From assembly GCA_936450465.1 (NCBI GenBank), contig OW388301.1:18643523-18707522 (forward strand): a stretch of 64,000 nt of DNA, in the 5' to 3' direction. Origin of the DNA: Gibbula magus. Lineage: Eukaryota > Mollusca > Gastropoda > Trochida > Trochidae. Numbering within the stretch: position 1 is the stretch's first letter; each line of letters starts with the position of its first letter. Shown one piece after another: positions 50,242 through 63,368 of the stretch. The notes under the pieces were generated by a model. That model was given only the letters and a program-made list of their open reading frames with translations. It ran no database searches and was not told the origin of the DNA. The position numbers were made by a program, and so were the translations under genes.

Positions 50242-52581
50242 CGTGAAAGAAGACATTGCAATGATCAGAAGGGGCCATATGTGGGAAAACGTTTGACAAC
50301 AAGCAGCTTCCGGGTGTACATATCAGCACTGCCCACACCGATAATTAACCCATGTGACCAATACTGGAATCAATTAAGAAACCTTTTATGAATAGTCTGT
50401 GTACACAACCAAAGATGGGTCACAGGTCTCACGACCTTAACAGAACTATGTTCATCTTCTTCAGTACAAAAAGCACTGGGAAGCTAACATGTGTACAGTC
50501 GCCTTTTCAAAAGGGATTTGTAGATTTGGTGTCCATGTGAAAGTGACTCCATAAACAATGCGATGTTGAATTCTTGTAGTGCTCCTGGGCCCACTTGCAC
50601 ACATCCCCATTTACTAAGGTCGCCCTCAGCGGTTACATTAGGGTAGCGGTAAGATAGGGGCCTATGATTTTTTTTATATCTAGAATGTCCTAAGTCAAAT
50701 CCTAGAAAGCCTTAATCTTTTGATAATTAATTGTAGATTATCTACCTCAAGGGACCTGCCCTAAAGCATATATTCGGTTTTTTCCAAGGTACTGAAATAT
50801 TGTACACATGGTGTACATGTTTCACGAACACATTTGTTTTCAAAAGTGACTAGGGACGTAGGACTTTCTTTTTATTCTTTATTGAAAGAAATAATGACTA
50901 TAGATGAGTACATGCTAATTTTTAAAACCCTTTGGGGTGTATGTCATGGCGCAACTTGTCCGTCTGTCCGTACCGAAAATGACACCATTAACATTAACAA
51001 ATCAAGTTCCAAATGTTAAATTTATTTTAGATGGGTTTTAGAGACATAATGTTGAATCCATGTTTACTGGATTAAATAATATGCGTCGGTGTAGCCATAT
51101 CACGTGTATATGTCAATAAAGAGCGAAAGGAACGAGGGCCTTCTTAATATTTCCTTCAACAAATACTGATGACTAGATTTGTCACACATAACTTTTCGAC
51201 AGGCAAGATATACATGAACCATAAGATAAGGTAACCCACTGTACCTTCTGTGAGCGCCAGGCGGCAGTATTCCCAGTCTCCGAATAGCTATCGGATGCTT
51301 CCAAATTAATCCCAAATGAAGGAGTGTTGACAAATGTACCTCATCACGGAACTGGTAAAGTGGTAATAATATACTTTGCAGAGAAGCAGTCAGCCACTAG
51401 AGACTATTAATATTCTTCTAGCCATTCCAAAATGTGCCGGGGTCGTCACGCTCTTTCACGTAGTGTGATTAAACATTTGATGGACATGGGTCAAGTTAAA
51501 GTATATGGCAATATTAGCTTTCATAAAAATGTATTTGCACCACTAATCTTTAATGTCTGTGAAGCGGAGCTCCCTGATACAACTGAACTAAATGTATTTG
51601 ACTTATACAAACTAAATTTACCTAATATGATTTTATGTTAGGTCATCAACATTTTACACCAAAAGCTTATATTTAATATGTTTAGCGATTTTAGAAAAGA
51701 GTGTCATTTACTTGCCGCGATTGTATTAGTGACTGACTGACTGGATAAAATGAGGTTAAAAAATTAATGGTATAACAATATTCAAAATATCGAAGAACTA
51801 TATTAAACTGGTATTGCTTGATACGTTGCTGGAAATCATGGTCCTTTCCGTCTTTTTTTGTGTAGCTTTAGTTTACAAAATTTACCAAAATCTAACAGCA
51901 AACCGCATTTGGTATTTCTTGGTACCAAAGTGTATAGAATTCTTATTTAGAAGATAAGAGTCGTAGTAACGCGTCGCCATTTTGCTTGGTGATTTGTTGA
52001 CCGACCGTTTAATGTCCCTTTACAGTGATTTGTCGCCTGGATATAGGATATAAATTAAGTCTGAGAGTAAATGCATTCAGTTCAGGAAGGTTTATTGTTC
52101 TATTGTGGAGATGTGTGTGCCGTGTGTGATTGGCCTCTCAAATATGACAGGATGTCTATCCTCAAACCTTTAAGCGACTTCTCTCCAAGAACCAGTACTT
52201 CTAGAAAGCTAAGATTGTGGGAAAATTACTTTTTCTGGAAACTCAGTTTTGTAAATTTCATTACATTATTCATAAAATTTAGAGCGTGACAGGGATGTAC
52301 GCACGTTTAAGTGTTTGATGTGTTAGGCTATCTGTTTGTGAGCTTTCAATCGCAAACAAGTTTTCATTGTCATGTCTTTATTGCCAAACTTGGGAAAAAT
52401 GTAGCTTTTCCAATCTAGGTCACAGTCCATTTAATCATGGCCTTGCGTTTTTAAAACTGAAAGCTGAAGAGTACAAAAGCTTATGTGAAATCGGTTATTG
52501 AATGTGTATGCTCAAATGGGGACTATTATGTTTACCTGAAAAGTATGACAGTTCAAACAAAGAATTTTGGACAAAATCATG

Positions 52582-52711
52582 CACATGACAAACATTGGTG
52601 TGATCCGCTTGCTGGATCCTTCCGTATTCCTCCGGATTCTTCAAGATCCGCCATAATTTGGGAGAATCCGTAAGGATCCGGCAAATGGATTCCACCACTT
52701 TTTGTCCTCTG
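52582..52711. mobile_element. Old 130-bp palindromic MITE, unit 3
   Basis: Unit-3 counterpart of 12849-12978. Confidence 0.75.
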
Positions 52712-53922
52712 ACGATGCTTAAATCTGTATTTAAACATTGTGCCCATAACATTTATAATGCTTAATGGACAAATAGAGAATGACAGGTTTAGGTTCCTCT
52801 CAAGTACGAAAATTATTAGAAATGTATCAGTCCTCTGGCAAATACCATCTGGATAATTAACAATTTAAATTGTATGCTATTTTGTTGAGCTATAGACCAA
52901 ATACCTCTGTTTTTATTGATAGTTTTGAAACTTTCACAGTTACAGTTTAAAAGATTCAGGTAAAATAAATGATAAACATGGATAAACATGAAGGCACATT
53001 CCCATTTTCATTTGTGAAAAAAAAGAGAGATCATATACCGGTATGTGAAAACTATTGAATTTGAGGATATTTCTTTCAGAATCTGAGCAAGAGTATTGCT
53101 TTTCAGTGTTTTGCAATTGTTTTGTGAACTCGAATCTTAATCCAGTATATATCTTACTTGTGTTCTGATATTAACCGGAATTTAGCTTTTTAAACTGAAT
53201 TTAGTTGGGTAAAATAAGACCGTCTTTGTAATGGAACATATATAAAAGGATTAAGGTAAGACAAAAGGTATTTATTAAAGTCCTACCCAATACTTGTCAT
53301 GATTTTGAGATTACATTAGCAAAATAAATTTGAGGATACTTTCTTAGCTTTGTGCTGTTATGTTCTAAGATTTTAAGGACAGTCTACTTAAACCCTTGCA
53401 ATGTACCTTATTCCTTTGGATCTTCTATTGCCATTATGTCTGTGATGTTGAAAAGTGTTCTTTTGATTTCATTATCACCACTTAAACAGTCGATAACTGA
53501 GAAACTGAGAAAAAAAACATAGCAATAAGACGACCTAGAGCTCTTCTTGTTATCTACCATTCCTACAGATCATGTTCCATTAATGTTAACATTTCTTAAA
53601 CTTTCTGTGTGAGAATAACACTACATTATGTCCCTATTAGGCTGCATAAAAAAAGTTAAATGTTTCTCAGGCAAATGTTTTTCAAAAGTGATGAGGGCGT
53701 TTGTTCTTTTAATTTTTGAATTTAATTTATTTTCTTTTTAATGACGATGAAGGAGTACATTTTATTCCCCCCCTATCAAAGTATGCCATAGAAGTAATAT
53801 AAGTGCATAAATCCGTTTCTGAAAACACATATATTGGGTGCACAAATGGATTTTAGGGTTTATCAAAATTGATTCTTCATTTATTTTTTTAAATGACTAT
53901 AAAATGTTGTCACACGCACACA

Positions 53923-54070
53923 AAAAAACTGATGCACCGATTCCAACACTTACTATTAATCTGTCCTCAATTCGCGTAGATTAAGTTTGAGAGTATATGA
54001 ATTCAGTTCAGGAATGTTCTATTGTGGAGATGTGTGTGCCCTGTGGAGAAAAAAAAATGAAGCACCGATG
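53923..54070 (+). repeat. Internal duplication, decayed, unit 3
   Basis: Counterpart of 14162-14402 with the middle of the insert lost. The right-hand repeat reads ATGAAGCACCGATGCC. Confidence 0.55.
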
Positions 54071-54703
54071 CCCGAGAAACATTTACCTTGTTTATTTAGC
54101 CTAACGTAATAGTTAACACAGTAATAGTTTCAACATAAACACGTATTGTATATAACACAGTCGTGTCACAAAGAGTGTTTTAAAGCAATATTTGTTTAGA
54201 GGTTGTTTGTTGTTCGTTCCTAATGGAACATGAAGACGTTAAGGGACCCACTAACGCGTTAGGGCATTAAATGGAGCATGTGATACAAATTTACAACAAC
54301 ATATGTTGTTACTCAGGTTGGCAGAAGCTTATCAGCATCTACAAAAACAATTGCCTGGAAATGATCTGGGATAGTTTTCACAGTGCCAACAGGACTGTCA
54401 AATGTGTTGAAGAACGTTACAATGGGTGCAAACTGTATAGGATATATATTAAGTTTCGATACCAAATTGAAGAGTTTAAAACGAGGAAATCTGACAATGA
54501 TGATGGTTGAACATTTTCGTGGATAAAGCTTCAACATCGAAAGTTTCCAACCAACAAAAATATCCTGCATATCAACTAGTCATTCCTTAACCATTAACAA
54601 CAGACTTGGGGTCCTGAACCACAAAAATATCCAAACTCGAAAAGCGTTCAGTAAGCGGTACTCAACTCCTCATCATCAACAGTTTAGCAAAAGGAATCAT
54701 ATT

Positions 54704-55380
54704 TGGCCTAAAACAAAAAGTTTCTGGTCTTTACAGGCTGCAAAAATTATGCGATGACGCGATTTTTTTTATTGACGGTATTTTTTTGGGGAATGAAGAG
54801 TTAAACAAACACAATTTATACAACTATTTATATAAATAAAGCACAAAGCCTCTTAAATATGTGTTACTATTCCAAATAGTCAATAATCTAACCCCTACAC
54901 TCTATCTCAACAGAAACGAGTAACATTTTCTATGTCCAATGTTTTCTGAGGCTAAACTCGTTGATTAAAGTTAAAATATCCTCGGCAAGCCTCGGATATT
55001 TGTCACTTTTAATCAACTCGTGTTGATATATTTGATATCAGAAGACACGAGGGTGTGATTTTATTTATCATTCAAAATCATTCTTCAACAATTATGAGCC
55101 GAAGAATGACATAACTGAAACACAAAACTGCCATTTTGCTTCTTCAGCAGTGATCTCAGTGAGGTCCTGATGTAATAGGATTATGACGATTTGATTGTAG
55201 CGATATCTACAATGTAGATATCGCTTGTAGATATCTCTTGATCTCACACAAGCGATATCTACTGTGGGAGCCAGTTTTGTTCCCCTTACTTTTGAAAACC
55301 TAGAAAAAAAACCCTGAGGCGTGGGTTTGAAATTGATGCGAGCGGAAACCAGAAAAAAATTCTTTCCTTTTTAAGGCCTT
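54704..55380. mobile_element. Palindrome-rich insertion, unit 3 only
   Basis: About 0.68 kb absent from unit 1 at the equivalent of 15010-15025 (unit 2 lacks the region). The ends are roughly inverted: GGCCTAAAAC...TTTCTGGT on the left, and GGCCTTAAAAAG...TTTCTGGT on the right read in reverse. Inside are a fold-back at 54959-55022 and a perfect 13-bp-arm palindrome at 55199-55225. No coding frame is present. It is probably a non-autonomous DNA transposon of unresolved family. Confidence 0.6.
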
Positions 55381-56309
55381 TCATTTTTTCTTCATCTTAT
55401 ACTTATACAACATTGATGCAACCAGCTGTGTTTCTTTTGCTCGACAAGACTTATAGCAAATCCATGCTGAAGTTTTATATAAACATTCCTTCATAATGAC
55501 CGAGTTCAAGTAGACACATGTTTGAATTATAATTACTGAGGTACACACATAAACCATGACATTCTACTGCAGGGCAGACAACGGAATGTAATAATAATAC
55601 TAATAATAATACTACTAATAATAGTTCCATTTATATAGCGCTTTCCCAGACATTGAGCACGCTATAATATGTATCCAACAATTTACAATATGCAGCAAAC
55701 ACAACAATGCTATTAAAACGCCAGTCTAACGAAGTATGGTTTCAAAGACAATTTGTGAACTACTGTAAAATAATAAGAATACTGTACGTCTGAAAACTCA
55801 CATAAAAGTACATTTCAACGTCAATAGAGGGATGGTATCACAGACAAACCAACTCAATGGTCTGTTAATGCACTAGTCGTCCAGAATTAGAAACAGGATT
55901 AGTCACAGTCAGTCTATTCCCACTGCTCCACAGGTTACATAACAATCTCAACCAGACGTCTTGGCACATTAAAATTACTAAGACAGACAAACGTGCCAAA
56001 TATGGTATCTGGATGAAATACAGATATGCGTAACTTTCATCAATCCAGAATAATTTACCGCTTATACTTCTACGTCTAAGTAAAGAAATAAACATCTGTA
56101 TGATATAATAATTATATAATAAACAAGAGTATAATTGATCAGTTCTTTGGGTTACCATCTCCAAACAAATACAAGAAATCGCCAATTCTTTTAAACTCTG
56201 GTATATTTTTCTTCAAGTAAGACACTCATTCATAAAGCAAAATTCTACTAAGCTGAATAACCTGACAAATACACATTAATTGCTTCATATAGAATATTAA
56301 CAAAATGTT

Positions 56310-56428
56310 GAGATGAGGCGAATTGGGATTTATAGGCGCTTTCAAGAATATTTCACTTATATCACGTCTGCTAATATTATTGCAGGGAGACAGCCTGCAA
56401 CACCATATGGCTATGCATTGCGGTGAAA
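56310..56428 (-). mobile_element. Inverted SINE remnant, truncated, unit 3
   Basis: Same remnant, cut at about 56428 by a ~0.5 kb deletion that joins it to sequence equivalent to 16570. Confidence 0.7.
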
Positions 56429-57629
56429 CATGTACTTCACTACTGTCAAACTATTTTAAAGAAATCATGATACATTATAATTACACAGATACCTGTACCA
56501 GGACACACAAGAGATATGTCGCAAGGGAGATAACTTATGTAGCTGGGTGACACAATTAGCATCAACGAATAGTGAAGACCAATTTTATGTTTTTGCATTG
56601 CTTACTTGTCAGGTTATAATGAGGACCTGTCTTTAACTTTGTGGTGGCGATATAATAAAACTATTAGCAATGACAACTCTTTAAAATGGTGTTAAATCAC
56701 AAGTAACTTCAACTCTTCATCTGGATCAACAGTGTCCACTTAAGTGTCAGATTTCGTTTACAGTTTCCGCGGAAACATCTCCCAATTTGAGCTCTATCAC
56801 TATTATTGTGAATAAGTATAGTTAAGTTTTGAAGGCCTCACTGCATCTGACGGAATTTCTGGAACTTGTTTGCAAAGAGTATTATATAAAATGTCAACAT
56901 TAAAAATTTCTTTCACCTAGATTGATTTTAGGTGAGGTGAGTTGGAGTTTAACACCGCTTTTAAGAGTATAGATTTCAAGAAAACGTTTCCTATCAATGC
57001 ATCACAGGTGTAGATGGTAACAAGTACCGATTCAAGAGTGGTGATGATATTAAATTTCGATAGCGGTGTTAATTAACACTTGATCATGAGTAACATCATC
57101 AACAATTTCATGCATTTAGATGTAGTTATTTCCGCGTTGTGGCTTAAAAGGGGTGACCCGCTGCCTAGCAAATCACTTCCATCACTCATCAAGATGACTG
57201 ATTTAGTTCAAGCCTTCCAATTTATTATTTACATAATTCAAACGAACGACTCCATTCTACGATACTCCATTATTTTGCTGTTGAAAGATAAGTGAATCAT
57301 TGTAGGACATTTGATCAACTGCTGAATAGGAGATTTGACATTGATCAGACCCTACATAGTGATTTACAATGAATATGAGAGCTTTATCAACATTCCATTG
57401 ATAAATATCACACGGTGTCCGATTTCTGTTTAACTTTTGAGAAGAAAATCACTTACTTTTGTTGTTATTGTGATATTGTAATAACAGGAATGTTAGCATT
57501 CAGTTAATAAAGTTATTGCTGCTGTATCCCCATACAGAGTTTTTGTTATGTTTATAGGAAGTATTATTAATTAACTATCAATGTTATGGCACGTATACAT
57601 ACTTTTACGGCCTAGACCTTATGATTCGA

Positions 57630-57706
57630 CAATTGGGCCAATACGGGGAAACTGAGCCAATACGGGAAAAACTGGGCCAATACGAGACAAACTGGGCCAA
57701 TATGAG
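57630..57706 (+). repeat. Four-copy minisatellite, unit 3
   Basis: Same repeat as 17811-17886 with two core substitutions (ATTGGGCC, CTGAGCC). Confidence 0.85.
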
Positions 57707-60700
57707 TCTGAGCAAGCGCAGTTGCACATTTGATCGGTGGAAGCCCGAAGCTATCGCTTCACAACTTTGACCCGTGCTATTTGTTCACCAATCTTGTTTA
57801 TACTTATCCTTTCAATATAAATGAGATGTCTAGTGTTGTGCAAATAGAATGTAAAGAAGTTAATTAATACAATTGTCATTAATTAAGTATTTCCGTATTG
57901 GTCGAATTACAGGTCCTCGGAATTTTTGGCTTGTCGACCTACAGTAAAGACGCATCAACAAAAGTGACTTCAAGAAATTTATTGAACCGACATAAAAATC
58001 AAAGTGTCCTACTCTGATGCATGGAATTGTGAGTTAATTTTCATGAAACATGTATCTATCGAATACATTCATAATCTACTTTCTCAGGGAGCAGTATTTT
58101 GTTTTGTGAACTGTTGAAAATGTGGTGACGTTTCTTTTGCGGTTGAGTGTATTGTGCACTCTTTATGTGTCCAAAACCGATAGAGAATAAGAACGTTCTA
58201 ACGCTAGAAACACACTGTCTTTGTCCACTTTTATATTTGACATTCAGTATGTGTAATAGAACAGATTTAAAAGGATTATGGTAAAATACAATGGTCGCCA
58301 TTAATGCCTAGCCACTAACCCAAACACTTGCTATTTTTAAGATTCCATTAGCAGATGTGTAGATAATCTTTAACCAGTTTTAACTTTGTGTTCTAATGTT
58401 TTGGCGATAGTCTGGTTATGTACATTAGACTTTACAGTTTTTATTTCCATTAAGGTTCCCTTGCCACTTTCTTTTACAACCATTTAATAACGACTTAAAC
58501 CGTCCACAAATGATAGACAAGAATACAAAGCATTGGCATTAGCCATTCATAGAGATTGCGTCCTTTTAAAGTTGATGCCTTTTAACAGTAAAATTCCTTG
58601 TGAGAATAACACTGCATGTTTTCTCTATTAAGTAATATTTTCAATATAAACACGATTGGTATGTAACACAGTTATCTTTGTTGTGTCACAGCAGCAACAT
58701 TTGTGTTTATATTATTTTTTATTGCATCAACTTTTAGGGGCTTAATAGTGCCTATTAAATATGGCATGTTGTACATTGTAAGAGATGTACAATGCATTTC
58801 ATGTTGCTACTCTTATTGACAGTACACAAGCAACATTCGGCGTGAATGATTTCATGGAGGTACTCTGTGTTGTTGTTTTTAAATTTGAATTAGATTGTAA
58901 AATATGTCGAAGAAAGTTGCAAATATTTCAAATTGAAAACTATAGGATAACTATCCAGTATTGATGCTAACTGGCCGAATTTAAAACATTTGAGTCCGAC
59001 TATAACACAATTATAAACAACAGTTTAGAAAAAAATCATCTTTCCTTTCCTCCATCATACCGAACTCCAGTAAACAAATGTGTGAATAATGATGAACAAA
59101 TCAAAATATCACAATCTCCTGCAAGTACGTCAATGGAAATGTACATTCATGTATGTCATATAAAACTTAATTTCTCATAAATTGTTGGTGGCACGTGGTC
59201 CTGTGCAAAGCTCAGTCGACCGCTATCAGTGTTCAGCAACAATGGGCGCGGCTTGCCCCATTGGGTTGGTTACCCGCTTCATTGCTAAATTAACTGAAAG
59301 CTTGAAAGTGATTACCTGCCCCACAGTGAGACATGAGTGGAAAGACTTATGGTGTCACCCTGGGTAAGTGACTTTATTCAACGTGTGCCTCTGTTCACCC
59401 AGCAGAAAGTGGGTACCTGGTGTAAGATGTGGAGGAGGTAACCTTTAAGCGCTTTGCGGAAGCTTAGGTTAGACCAGGGTACACTAGTTCAGAAGCGCAC
59501 TGAGTCCAAAACGTGGAGATTTGAGCGCTATCCATTATTATTATAAATAATATAAGATACAAACACAAAATATGAGGATTTACACAATAACAATACTAAT
59601 ATCAGAGACGTAGTATTGTGAAGAACTAACATATGATTAGAAAACTGCAAAATAATGTAAACCCATATAACAAGTATAATTTGCAACGCATTATAACGTC
59701 AGTATATAGTTCGGTTTTCAAGACAAACCAACTCAATGGTCTGTTAATGCATTAATCGCCCAGAATTAGAAACAGGATTAGTCACAGACAGTCTATTTCC
59801 GCTGCTCTACGGGCTATATAACAATCGCAACCAGACGTGTTGAAATATTGCAATTACAAAGACAGACAAGCGTGCAAAATATGGTAGCTAGATGAATTGC
59901 TGAAAATTACGCAATCCAGTAATTGACTCCTTATATATCTATGTCAATGTAATACGAAATGAATATCTGCATAATATGATCAATAATAAACAAGAGTGTC
60001 ATTGTGTCTGCGTGATAAGTTCTTAATGTTACAATCTCTTTACTAATAAAATAAATATCCCATTCTTTTTAAACTCTTGTTTATTTTAATTAAAATTAGA
60101 CACTCAGTCATTAAACAAATTGCTACTAAGCTGAATAACCTGACAAATACACATCAATCGTTCCATATAGATTGATGAGGAAAAGAAGAAGAATGCCATT
60201 AACATTCCATTGATAAACATGGCAGGGAGTCTGGATATTTTTTGAAAACCAATTATATTTTGTTGTGTTTTTTTCCTTAGTGAAAACAATATCAGCATGT
60301 ATTTATATGAAATAATTACTTCTGTTTCACAAGGTACAATTTGCACTTGTATATCATAAAAGTAAATTTTAACATTTTAAACTTTAAATGTGATTTCCAA
60401 AGTGTGTCTGTTGATGTTGAGTTACATTTGCATGTTTAATATGCTTTTAAATAAAATGTTTCAAATAATGCATATGTGCTTTCCATAAGATGAAAAGAAA
60501 GTGAAACAACAAAATGTGTTTTAATAATCGCTTGTAAAATTATACTGGAGCAACAAATGAAAACATAACAAATATTTGGACTCTCTTTCAAAGATATCAG
60601 TAAGATCCGGTTCTATGTTAATCATATTGTCCAACACTTTTGGAGTCAGTTTTAATTGTGCTCTCTGATGTTCTCCTTCCTACTTCCCCCGAGACTGCGT

Positions 60701-63238
60701 GGCAATTACTCCACGCCTGAAGAGCTATAGGAAGCTTCCAAAAGTAGTCTCAATGGGTCAGTGTTTACGGATGTGCCAGATCAAAGTCAATGCAGTGTGT
60801 GCATCAGAGAAATCAATTTACTAAAGGCAATCACAACCTTGTCTTGTCTTGTCAAATATTTTATAGTGTTAATTTTTCCTGAAAGGTACATAATTTGACC
60901 AATGGCTATTTCAAACTGTCAACTGTAAACGACTTGGCAATTGCCTAGTATGTGAATTGTTAGTCTTTAACTTACTGAATGATAATCATATTGAAATACC
61001 CTACCTACAGCGGTAATGAAACTACAGAAAGTAACAGGCATTTTGTTACATAATGTAAAGTTATGGTTGGGATGTCCTCCAAATTTCAAAAACTCTTAAA
61101 CACTTCATTTCATATATTCAGCTTATCATCTGGTTACACAGATACAAGTGAACAACACATATCTTTCAATAAAGTTTTTATTTCTAAATCATTGTCATGT
61201 ATCACGTCCACTTCAACAACACTTCTCCTCCTTGTTCTGCCAAAATGTTATTCATTTACAACGCACAACAGTTAATATGAATGTTACGTTTTATCACTTT
61301 TTTCTCACATGCTATTTATCAAATACCCTGCCTTGAATAATAAATATATAAAACTATTAATTCATGGTAAGATGTCAATATTGCATTGAGTACCACACAC
61401 ACAATTATTACTGTCATGTAAATATACGACGTTACACAATGATTCAACCGTTTTACATGTTTAATGTGTTTAATCGGTTTTATTTTTAGATGTGTTTTTA
61501 TATATTAACATGTCAGTGCTAAATTACATGACACAAACAACAGTTTACTGTCAGATTAGCATATTGGCATTCACTTTATAGTAAGGGTAGTTGACACTGA
61601 TATTAAAGTTGCGCCAAAAGGTCTGTTCAAATGTAATCACCATAAAAGCAAAATCAAATTGTAAGTGGCTGTGAATATTCGTAAGTGGCTGTCACGATAT
61701 TAGCATTTTCAGACGAAAGCAGATCAAATTGACCGGGTCAATGCAGACTATTTGGTGAATATAATGAAGCCTTTTAAATGAAGTCATGTAGGAGGCAAGC
61801 TGCAACAAAAAAAAGGGGGGGGGCAATTTGGTAACATTACCTCATCTGGATGCTTGTTATTCGTTTCTTCGAATCAATTCACGAATCATGCAATGCAATG
61901 CTATTGTCACAACGGACTCAAACACCAATAACGTTACATGTTGGACGGGCTTTGAAGGCGTTTACGGACGTCAGATACGACTTAACCTGATCATGGCTTT
62001 TCATTGGGTATTGAGAGACATCCGTATTACGCGGTCTATCACTCGTCACAGTACCACAACGTCTTCACTCGGTGCCGGGGCCAATGAAGGTCACATTAAA
62101 TACTGACGGCAAGGTAGAATGCTGAAGAATACTGTTAACCAATGAATACATTCACACATAACACGTCAGTAGACAAGGCGGTTTCCCAGTTAAACCAACT
62201 CAATTATCTGTTAATGGAATAATCTCTCAGAATTAGGAAACAGGATCAGTCATAGTCAGTCTATTTCCACTGGTCTACGTGCCCAATAATTGTCACAATA
62301 AGATATATCAGAGGGTTAGGCAGACACTGTGCAAAGTATGTATCAAGCTGGCATCACAATTTGCGTTATTTACTGCAAATCAGAATAATTGATACCGGTA
62401 TATGGTTATATAATCAGCCAAAACGTGTAGTAATATGTATTATAGTTCAGTATAACAGACACGAGTATCATTATTTCTGCATGATCATTGTATGTATTGT
62501 ATGTATGCTATACTGAACAATCATCATGGAGCTCTGCTTAACAGTTTTCAAGATCTGATCTGGAAGTGAAATTGTAAAAAGCCTTATCAGTTTTGCTCCG
62601 GAAGCTACATGGAAATAGCTAATAAGGAAAGAAAGTCTCTACACATGATGATTGTTTCACATACCATGTTTCACTGAGCTAGGCCTTGCAGTTTTTTAGT
62701 TCTGGTCCTGAAACGAAAATTTAAACGGCTAGAAATAAAATTCAAAAGAAGTCGAAAACTCCCAAAAGGCACAACTACACATGATGAATGTTCGACATGA
62801 TACCAAGTTTAAATGAGCAAGGAATTACGGTTTATAAGTTATTGTCTAGAAAGGAAACCCGGACGGACTGACGGATAGACGGACAGAAGTAATTTCCATA
62901 TCCCCCCGACAACTTTCAATGACGATCAGCAACAATGTTTGCATCGAGGTATATGTACCTGCGTCTTTTTGGATCTTAATTAAATTACGATTTAACCCTA
63001 ATTCAGACTTGATATTACATGTGTTTTATCTAACTTGGTATGTCATTGATCAAGTGCGCCTTAATAGCTAAATAACTAACACAAAGTAGTGTAATACGTT
63101 CACTTGGGACTACAATTAATTTGAAAATAATGTTGGTTTCTTTTTCTTAGAGAATTCATTTAAACCTATTCCTTCAAATGGTTTGTATATATGGCTCTAA
63201 CACCTGATTATGTGTGAGCTGTCAGTTTCGATTACTTA

Positions 63239-63368
63239 CACAGGACAAAAAGTGGTGGAATCCATTCTCCGGAACTATCCGGATTCTCCAAAATATTGGT
63301 GGATCCTGGCGAATCCGAAGGTTTACGGAAGGATCCGGCAAGCGGATTCCACCACTTTTTGTCCTGAG
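63239..63368. mobile_element. Fresh 130-bp TTA-flanked MITE (PIF/Harbinger-like), unit 3 only
   Basis: Nearly symmetrical element with 25-bp inverted ends (one mismatch, core AGGACAAAAAGTGGTGG). It is flanked by TTA at 63236-63238 and 63369-63371. Units 1 (near 24640) and 2 (near 42740) carry the uninterrupted site GATTACTTAAAAATCG. A 3-bp TTA duplication is typical of PIF/Harbinger elements. The frame 63210-63407 is a translation of this MITE. Confidence 0.88.
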
